NCBI GenBank assembly: GCA_903933915.1
Contig: CAIZLW010000131.1
Span: forward strand, 1 to 47,176
Origin: an uncultured beta proteobacterium
GTDB taxonomy: Bacteria; Pseudomonadota; Gammaproteobacteria; Burkholderiales; SG8-41
Reading direction: 5' to 3'
Length of the DNA stretch: 47,176 nt
Under the pieces are notes generated by a model, which saw only the letters and a list, made by a program, of their open reading frames with translations, made no database searches and was not told the origin of the DNA. How positions within the stretch are numbered: the stretch's first letter is position 1; each line of letters begins with the position of its first letter. The position numbers were made by a program, and so were the translations under genes. Of this stretch, positions 41,592 through 47,176 are shown one piece after another.

Positions 41592-43016
41592 ATGAACGAT
41601 CGCAGCCCCGCTTCCGTTGTTGACCGCATCCGTAACGCCATCGGCCCGCAGGCCGTGCTCACCGCGGCAGCAGACCTTGAACCCTATGTCGTCGACTGGC
41701 GCGGTGTTTATCGTGGCGCCGCAGCGGCCGTGGTCCGCCCCGCCAATACCGCAGAGGTCGCCGCAGTGATGAAAATATGCGCCGAGTCCGGCACTCCTGT
41801 TGTGCCCCAAGGGGGCAACACCGGCATGTGCGGCGCTTCGGTACCGAACGCCGGCGGCAACGAAATCGTACTGACGCTGGCACGCATGAACAAGGTGCTC
41901 GACGTCGATCCGCTGAACAACACATTGACTGTTGAAGCTGGTTGCGTGCTCGCCGCCATCCAGCAGGCGGCGATGGATGCGAACCGGCTGTTTCCGCTGA
42001 GCCTCGGCGCCGAGGGCAGTTGCCAGATCGGCGGCAACCTGTCGACCAACGCCGGCGGCGTCAATGTGCTGCGTTACGGCAACACCCGCGACCTGGTGCT
42101 GGGTGTCGAAGTCGTGCTGCCCGACGGCCGCATCTGGAACGGCCTCAGAGGCCTGCGCAAGGACAATACCGGATACGATCTGAAACACCTGTTCATCGGC
42201 GCCGAAGGCACGTTGGGCATCATTACCGCGGCCACTTTAAAACTGTTCCCCCGCCCTGCGGCCAATGCGACGGCGTGGATGGCCGTGCCGCACCCGGAAG
42301 CTGCGCTGCAATTGCTGGCGCTGATGCGCCGGCATTGCAACGATCGCATCACCGCCTTCGAGCTGATTTCGCGACACAGCCTGGAACTGGTGTGGAAACA
42401 CGTGCCCGGCACGCGCGACCCGATCGCCGAAGCGCATCCGTGGTACGTGCTGACCGAACTCGCCGACGCCGGCAACGAGCAGGCGCTGCGCGCCGATCTG
42501 GAAACCGCGCTGGAAGAAGCGCTGCAGCAGTCGCTGGTCGATGACGTCGTCATCGCGGAAAACCGCAGCCAGGCCCAGGCGCTGTGGCATATGCGTGAAT
42601 CGATCCCCGAAGGCGCGCGGCAGGAACCGGTGATGGTGTACCGGCACGACATCGCCGTAGCCGTCGGCCGCATCCCTGAATTCATCCGTGAGGCGCAGGC
42701 GGCGCTGGAAGCGCGCTTCCCCGGCGTCAAACTGATCTGCTTCGGTCACCTCGGCGACGGCAACCTGCATTACAACGCTTACCTGCCGGAACGCCTGCGT
42801 TCCGATGCGGCTGCGCGCGATGCGCATGATGTGACCGAAACGGTGTACGACATCGTGCAGCAGTACGGCGGCAGCTTCAGCGCAGAGCACGGCATCGGAT
42901 TATCGAAGGTCGCCGAGCTCGCGCGTTACAAAAACCCGGTTGAACTCGACCTGATGCGCACCGTCAAGCGCGCACTGGATCCGCGCGGACTGATGAACCC
43001 CGGCAAGGTGCTCTAG
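41592..43016 (+). CDS. FAD-binding D-2-hydroxyacid dehydrogenase (GlcD / D-2-hydroxyglutarate dehydrogenase type)
   Basis: 474 residues from the ATG at 41592; the frame continues upstream through the pseudogene but has no family content there. The FAD-binding PCMH domain shows VVPQGGNTGMCGASVPNAGG (about 75-94) and GAEGSCQIGGNLSTNAGG. The C-terminal domain has CFGHLGDGNLHYNAYLP and FSAEHGIGLSKV, with the metal-binding histidines of this family. It oxidises D-lactate, glycolate, D-2-hydroxyglutarate or a similar acid and passes electrons to a carrier or quinone. It is divergent from the TTT operon and could consume 2-hydroxy acids made there. Confidence 0.93.
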   Translation: MNDRSPASVVDRIRNAIGPQAVLTAAADLEPYVVDWRGVYRGAAAAVVRPANTAEVAAVMKICAESGTPVVPQGGNTGMCGASVPNAGGNEIVLTLARMNKVLDVDPLNNTLTVEAGCVLAAIQQAAMDANRLFPLSLGAEGSCQIGGNLSTNAGGVNVLRYGNTRDLVLGVEVVLPDGRIWNGLRGLRKDNTGYDLKHLFIGAEGTLGIITAATLKLFPRPAANATAWMAVPHPEAALQLLALMRRHCNDRITAFELISRHSLELVWKHVPGTRDPIAEAHPWYVLTELADAGNEQALRADLETALEEALQQSLVDDVVIAENRSQAQALWHMRESIPEGARQEPVMVYRHDIAVAVGRIPEFIREAQAALEARFPGVKLICFGHLGDGNLHYNAYLPERLRSDAAARDAHDVTETVYDIVQQYGGSFSAEHGIGLSKVAELARYKNPVELDLMRTVKRALDPRGLMNPGKVL

Positions 43017-43384
43017 GCTGCCGCGACAAACAGTCCGATCACGCAGAACAAAGCGGCAGACCAGACCAGCGAACGCAGCAGCGGCCGGTCATAAAGATAG
43101 GCCAGCGTATAGATGATCCTGAAGCTTACAAACGCAACAGCAAGGAGGTCGATTGTGGCCTGCCGGCCCCCGGCCAGGTGTGCGATGATCACCGCCGCCG
43201 CAAACAGCGGAAACGCCTCGAAGGCATTGAGCTGCGCCCAGTAGGCGCGCTGCTGGCGAGGCGGGAGTTGATCGACTCCGGCGCGGGGCGCAGCGTTGTC
43301 GTAAGTGCGTCGCCACTTGGATGCCACCGTAGGCCAGTACGGCAGCAGGCCAGCGACAAGGATCATCCAGTAAGCGGTGGTCAT
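43013..43384 (-). CDS. MAPEG-family membrane protein
   Basis: 123 residues with four membrane helices. AYWAQLNAFEAFPLFAAAVI contains the N-x-x-E pattern of MAPEG proteins (eicosanoid/glutathione metabolism family), and FRIIYTLAYLYDRPLLRS is the typical third-helix region. Bacterial members are small inner-membrane proteins, some with glutathione-dependent activity; the role here is unknown. Its stop shares CTAG with the convergent dehydrogenase gene. Confidence 0.88.
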   Translation of the reverse strand: MTTAYWMILVAGLLPYWPTVASKWRRTYDNAAPRAGVDQLPPRQQRAYWAQLNAFEAFPLFAAAVIIAHLAGGRQATIDLLAVAFVSFRIIYTLAYLYDRPLLRSLVWSAALFCVIGLFVAAA

Positions 43385-43495
43385 GGATCACTCTCCGTAG
43401 CAGGTTGGCCGGCGTAAATGGCAGTATTCTCAGGAATGAGTGCGGAACCAAAGATGCGGAACCAAATACAGGACAATCCAGCCCAAGGAGTCATT

Positions 43496-43891
43496 ATGAG
43501 TGAAAAAATCATAAAAACCGATGCCGAATGGAAGGCCATGCTGTCGCCCCAGCAGTTTGAGGTGGCCCGTCGCAAAGGCACCGAGCGTGCATTCACCGGC
43601 GAATACTGGGACAACCACGAAAACGGCGTCTACCGCTGCATATGCTGCGGTGCCGAGCTGTTCAACGCCGCTGAGAAATTCGAATCCGGCAGCGGCTGGC
43701 CCAGTTTCTGGCAACCGGCAGTTACCGGAAATGTGGCGACCGAAGAAGACAACGGTTTGTTCATGACCCGCACCGAAGTGCTGTGCAATCGCTGCGATGC
43801 CCACCTTGGCCACGTGTTTGAAGATGGACCGAAGCCGACAGGCCTGCGCTACTGCATCAATTCGGCGTCACTCAAGTTCGAAAAGAAGTGA
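43496..43891 (+). CDS. msrB: Peptide-methionine (R)-S-oxide reductase
   Basis: 131 residues from the ATG at 43496; AAGGAG 5 nt upstream rules out the longer frame starting at 43418. Zinc is held by Cys48, Cys51, Cys97 and Cys100 (CICC, CNRC). The catalytic cysteine is Cys120 in [20 protein letters not shown] and [12 protein letters not shown] are hallmark segments. It repairs methionine-R-sulfoxide in cytosolic proteins with thioredoxin. Its stop overlaps the GTG of the next gene. Confidence 0.96.
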   Translation: MSEKIIKTDAEWKAMLSPQQFEVARRKGTERAFTGEYWDNHENGVYRCICCGAELFNAAEKFESGSGWPSFWQPAVTGNVATEEDNGLFMTRTEVLCNRCDAHLGHVFEDGPKPTGLRYCINSASLKFEKK

Positions 43892-44583
43892 ATCGCGCTA
43901 CACGCCGCGCATTTGATCTGGCAGCTGCAGCCCTGATCACTGAATTCGAACGGGCAGGACCTTTTCCCGATCAGGAAGTCACGCCCCCGTTACTGGCAGA
44001 GGCCGTACGTGAATGCCTGGAAACCTGCCAACTCGTTGACGCCGAGGAACAGGTGCTGCCGCTGGAAGAAGTCGACGAACTGTGCACCTACGCGCTGGAG
44101 TGCCTCACGGACATGGGACTGTGGGCGTGGCAGCTGAAACTCGATGGGCACCGTATCGCGATCGAGGATCTGGCGTTGGACATGGCGCAATGGGTCATCA
44201 AACACGGCGGTGAAATCACCGTGCTCGAACCCGTGGTCAATGCCCTCGCCCGGCAAGCCAATCTGACCCACGACGCGGCCGGGCTCAACGCATTATTCGA
44301 CTGCGCCTGTGGCGTCATCGCCCATGTGGCGCCGGGCATTGCCGAAAGCACTGATCGGGACACGCTGCAGCAGTGGCTGACGCTGCATTTCAACTGCGCG
44401 ATCATCGCCACGCGTACCCAGCAGCCTGATCTGATGAACGCGGCCTACGATCTGCTGGAAACCCATTTACCGGCGCATTGTCAGGCTTTCTATGCCGAAG
44501 GCGTCCGCGAATCAGCCAAACCCGTTTATGGCCCGCATGTTGGCACCATGATGCGCGAACGTCTCGCAAAATGGACTGCCTGA
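43888..44583 (+). CDS. Conserved-looking helical protein of unknown function
   Basis: 231 residues from a GTG overlapping the msrB stop by 4 bp, hence translationally coupled. The protein is soluble, acidic and almost entirely helical, with several Cys residues ([38 protein letters not shown]). I recognise no motif. The position between msrB and yciB suggests a housekeeping role, possibly in redox or cell-envelope maintenance, but this is only context. Confidence 0.75.
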   Translation: MNRATRRAFDLAAAALITEFERAGPFPDQEVTPPLLAEAVRECLETCQLVDAEEQVLPLEEVDELCTYALECLTDMGLWAWQLKLDGHRIAIEDLALDMAQWVIKHGGEITVLEPVVNALARQANLTHDAAGLNALFDCACGVIAHVAPGIAESTDRDTLQQWLTLHFNCAIIATRTQQPDLMNAAYDLLETHLPAHCQAFYAEGVRESAKPVYGPHVGTMMRERLAKWTA

Positions 44584-44608
44584 CACTAAGTATGGATAAT
44601 GGCCGCCT

Positions 44609-45148
44609 ATGAAATTCCTGTTTGATATTTTCCCTGTCATCCTATTTTTTGCGGCATTCAAGCTCTACGGCATATATATCGCCACGACCGTGGCCATCGT
44701 TGCCACGGTTTTGCAGATTGCCTGGGTCTGGATCAAACACCGCAAAGTCGAGAATATGCAGTGGATCAGCCTGGTGCTGATTGTCGTCTTTGGCGGTGCC
44801 ACCCTGCTGCTGAAGGATGAAACCTTCATCAAATGGAAGCCGACGGTGCTGTACTGGCTGTTCGCCACCGTGCTCACCGTTTCCTGGCTTTTTTTCAGCA
44901 AGAACTTCATCCGTTCAATGATGGATCAGCAGGTCAGCGCCCCGGATCAGGTATGGAACAGGCTGCTGTTCGCTTGGGTCGGATTTTTTGTCTTTATGGG
45001 CATCCTCAATCTCTACGTCGCCTTCAATTACCCGACCGATACCTGGGTCAGTTTCAAGCTGTTTGGCGGCATCGGTCTGATGCTGCTGTTTGTGCTGGGT
45101 CAGGCATTTGTGCTCGCTCCCCACATGAAGGAAAAGAGCGACGAATGA
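44609..45148 (+). CDS. yciB: Inner-membrane-spanning protein YciB (septation protein A family)
   Basis: 179 residues, five membrane helices. The start [20 protein letters not shown] and the pattern [44 protein letters not shown] are characteristic. YciB affects envelope integrity and septation in enterobacteria and interacts with elongation/division proteins (family knowledge). It is followed 22 bp later by the BolA-family gene, an order common in betaproteobacteria. Confidence 0.95.
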   Translation: MKFLFDIFPVILFFAAFKLYGIYIATTVAIVATVLQIAWVWIKHRKVENMQWISLVLIVVFGGATLLLKDETFIKWKPTVLYWLFATVLTVSWLFFSKNFIRSMMDQQVSAPDQVWNRLLFAWVGFFVFMGILNLYVAFNYPTDTWVSFKLFGGIGLMLLFVLGQAFVLAPHMKEKSDE

Positions 45149-45170
45149 TTGATCTGCGCCGCATCGATTT

Positions 45171-45434
45171 ATGACCATTGCCGACAGCATTCTCGACAAA
45201 CTGGCGCTGCTGGCGCCCGAATCGATCGAGTTGCTCGACGAATCCGGCCAGCATCTCGGCCACGAAGGAGCAAAGGGCGGCGGCGGACACTACCAGCTGA
45301 TCATCGTATCGCCTGCCTTCACCAACAAACCGCTGCAATCCCGCCATCGTATGGTGTACGACGCTCTCGGCGGGATGATGGACAAGGAAATCCATGCACT
45401 CGCCATCAAGGCGTATGCCCCGGACGAAATATGA
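45171..45434 (+). CDS. BolA-family protein
   Basis: 87 residues. The BolA fold is shown by HEGAKGGGGHYQLIIVSPAF (invariant His and Gly region), then the C-terminal LQSRHRMVYDAL and EIHALAIKAYAP. BolA proteins pair with monothiol glutaredoxins to bind [2Fe-2S] clusters and also influence cell shape. Located between yciB and the parvulin gene, its normal place in this group. The exact subtype (BolA or IbaG) is not settled by eye. Confidence 0.92.
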   Translation: MTIADSILDKLALLAPESIELLDESGQHLGHEGAKGGGGHYQLIIVSPAFTNKPLQSRHRMVYDALGGMMDKEIHALAIKAYAPDEI

Positions 45435-45463
45435 CCATGAACACCCACACAGGAGCCGTTGCC

Positions 45464-46240
45464 ATGTTCAAGACACCATCTCTTACCCTGCTGCTTGCCA
45501 TTGCTGCGTCGCTTGCAGCGCCGGCGGCGCTGGCCCAGGTCGCTAAAGTCAATGGAACGGTGATTCCACAATCCCGTTCTGATGTCATGCTCAAAGAAGT
45601 CACTGCGCAGCAGGGCCGGCCGGATTCCCCCGAATTGCGCGCCGCGATCAAGTTGGAATTGATCAACCGCGAAGTCATGGTCCAGGAAGCAATAAAGATG
45701 GGGCTCAACAAGAATCCGGAAGTCAGCGCGCAGCTCGACCTCGCCCGTCAGAGCGTTCTTGTCGGCGCCTTTCTCAACGAAACCGCCCGCCGCCATGTGC
45801 CGACTGAAGAATCATTGAAAAAAGCTTACGAGCGATTCAAGGATAGCCCCGCAGCCAACGAATTCAGGGCGCGCCACATCCTCGTGGCCACCGAAGCCGA
45901 TGCCAAAGAAATCATCACCCGTCTCAAGGCGGGCGCTGATTTTGCAAAGGTTGCGGCGGAGAAATCGATCGATGAAGGCACCAAGGCACAGGGTGGCGAC
46001 CTGAACTGGTCTCCTCCCACCCGTTACGTCCGCCCGTTCGCCGAAGCGCTGGCGCGGCTGAAAAAAGGCGAGATGACTGAAACACCCGTGCAGACCAACT
46101 TCGGCTGGCACGTAATCCAGCTTGATGACGTTCGCCCGTTGAGCTTTGATGCGATAAAGCCCCAGTTGCAGCAGGTCGTGCAACGTGAAAACGTCCAGAA
46201 AGTCATTGATGACCTCCGCGCGAAGGCCAAGGTCGAGTAA
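45464..46240 (+). CDS. Periplasmic parvulin-type peptidyl-prolyl cis-trans isomerase
   Basis: 258 residues from the ATG at 45464, chosen because AGGAG lies 8 nt upstream and the product then begins with a clean signal peptide (FKTPSLTLLLAIAASLAA, cleavage near ALA). An ATG at 45431 overlapping the bolA stop is the alternative. A SurA-like helical N-domain (about 25-115) precedes the parvulin domain (about 125-220): FRARHILVATEADAKEI, GGDLNWSPPTRYVRPFAEAL, TPVQTNFGWHVIQLDDVRP. It is a chaperone or foldase for exported proteins. A strong terminator follows. Confidence 0.93.
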   Translation: MFKTPSLTLLLAIAASLAAPAALAQVAKVNGTVIPQSRSDVMLKEVTAQQGRPDSPELRAAIKLELINREVMVQEAIKMGLNKNPEVSAQLDLARQSVLVGAFLNETARRHVPTEESLKKAYERFKDSPAANEFRARHILVATEADAKEIITRLKAGADFAKVAAEKSIDEGTKAQGGDLNWSPPTRYVRPFAEALARLKKGEMTETPVQTNFGWHVIQLDDVRPLSFDAIKPQLQQVVQRENVQKVIDDLRAKAKVE

Positions 46241-46276
46241 GCTTCGCGCTCCGCAGCCCGCATAGGCTGCAGCAAC

Positions 46277-46309
46277 AAAAAAGCCCGGCCGTCATGGCCG
46301 GGCTTTTTT
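46277..46309. terminator. Bidirectional rho-independent terminator
   Basis: A 14-bp stem, AAAAAAGCCCGGCC (46277-46290) with GGCCGGGCTTTTTT (46296-46309), and a GTCAT loop. T-tracts exist on both strands, so it ends the yciB-bolA-parvulin transcript on the plus strand and can back up the rRNA terminator on the minus strand. Confidence 0.93.
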
Positions 46310-46434
46310 ACGCAGGTGCGATCATCGGCATTCCGCTACAGGATGACATCGGCGCCGGCGGCCATTGTCGATTGGCGTCTTGCTGAATACCAACTCCCAG
46401 GTTTCTTCACCGCAATACTCATCACCACAAAAGA

Positions 46435-46465
46435 AAAAGCCCGACCTCATCGAGGCCGGGCTTTT
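46435..46465 (-). terminator. rRNA operon terminator
   Basis: AAAAGCCCGACCTC (46435-46448) pairs with GAGGCCGGGCTTTT (46452-46465) with one mismatch and a 3-nt loop. On the minus strand the stem is followed by TTTTTCTTTT. It lies about 10 nt after the 3' end of 5S rRNA. The gap 46310-46434 between both terminators holds nothing recognisable. Confidence 0.88.
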
Positions 46466-46475
46466 CCGGTATGGG

Positions 46476-46592
46476 TGCCTGACAATGTCCTACTTTCACA
46501 CGGGTAGTCCGTACTATCATCGGCGCTGAGTCGTTTCACGGCCCTGTTCGGAATGGGAAGGGGTGGGACCAACTCGCTATTGTCGTCAGGCA
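46476..46592 (-). rRNA. rrf: 5S ribosomal RNA
   Basis: 117 nt. The minus strand begins TGCCTGACGACAATAGCG and ends GGACATTGTCAGGCA; the ends pair as helix I. Internal landmarks CCCATTCCGAACAGGG and the AGTAG/GAAAG segments fit 5S rRNA. It follows 23S in the same orientation without a tRNA between. Confidence 0.97.
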
Positions 46593-46759
46593 TAGCTGTT
46601 TGGCTTTACATGCAGCACACCAATGTGCACTGCATGCGAGCCGAATCTGGAAGAAGTAAAGTTTAGTATTTAAATCAAACACTTGGTTTGATTGAACATT
46701 AACATGAGCCTACCTGAGCCAACTGATCCGACCAAGGATCAGCGCACGCTCAAAATTAT
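46593..46759 (-). other. 23S-5S internal transcribed spacer
   Basis: About 167 nt between the 3' end of 23S and the 5' end of 5S. No tRNA-like sequence is present. It contains AT-rich stretches and complementary segments likely used in processing of the two rRNAs. Confidence 0.8.

Positions 46760-47176
<417 letters not shown>

Overview
The window looks like a chromosomal segment of a betaproteobacterium, probably Burkholderiales. The signs are a typical AccA N-terminus at the left edge, a GC-rich sequence with little non-coding DNA, a beta-type yciB-bolA-parvulin block, a 23S-5S rRNA pair at the right edge, and above all six intact Bug/TctC-type periplasmic receptors. The last trait is a hallmark of Bordetella-like and other Burkholderiales lineages. 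The genus cannot be fixed by reading alone.

Layout. (1) 1-15.3 kb is general cell physiology: accA, an alpha/beta hydrolase, a cyclic-nucleotide-gated MscS-type channel, an MFS carrier, a 6PGDH-like oxidoreductase, a cyclase-FHA signalling protein, a NYN-LOTUS protein, a CDF metal transporter, a FlK-like thioesterase, an LLM flavin oxidoreductase, 5-formyl-THF cyclo-ligase, a cytochrome c/EF-hand/BON fusion, and a response regulator / beta-barrel / CHASE-PAS-histidine kinase group. (2) 15.3-21.5 kb is a minus-strand catabolic operon: VOC enzyme, DUF4387, AtuA-like, Bug, FAH-family hydrolase, Bug, TauD/TfdA dioxygenase. A 97-nt set of nested inverted repeats lies at its end. (3) 21.6-25.2 kb holds an orphan TRAP receptor without signal peptide, a DM13 protein, a Bug + polysaccharide-deacetylase-like pair, and the broken end of a second deacetylase copy. 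(4) 25.3-30.8 kb is a GntR regulator divergent from an operon of Bug, a fused UGSC-like two-domain protein and two tandem LigI-like amidohydrolases; paired palindromes lie in the divergent promoter region. (5) 30.9-40.8 kb is a minus-strand operon with the only TctA-TctB membrane pair in the window, an isocitrate/isopropylmalate dehydrogenase-like enzyme, a ketopantoate-reductase-like enzyme, two Bug receptors, two complete LeuC paralogues and one LeuD. (6) 40.8-43.4 kb has a decayed Bug pseudogene, a GlcD/D2HGDH-type FAD dehydrogenase and a MAPEG protein. (7) 43.5-47.2 kb is housekeeping: msrB, an unknown protein, yciB, a BolA-family gene, a parvulin, two terminators, 5S and the 3' end of 23S.

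How the genes fit together. Regions 2-5 read as carboxylate-scavenging modules. Periplasmic receptors bind (poly)carboxylates, and the TctAB pair may serve several of them. The enzymes (aconitase-like isomerase, beta-decarboxylating dehydrogenase, FAH and LigI-like hydrolases, TauD dioxygenase) would feed substituted dicarboxylates or aromatic ring-cleavage products into central metabolism. Substrates are inference only. The strongest candidates for undescribed biology are the GntR/Bug/UGSC-like/amidohydrolase operon, the TTT operon with doubled LeuC, the cytochrome-EF-hand-BON fusion and the folded intergenic element at 15288-15384.
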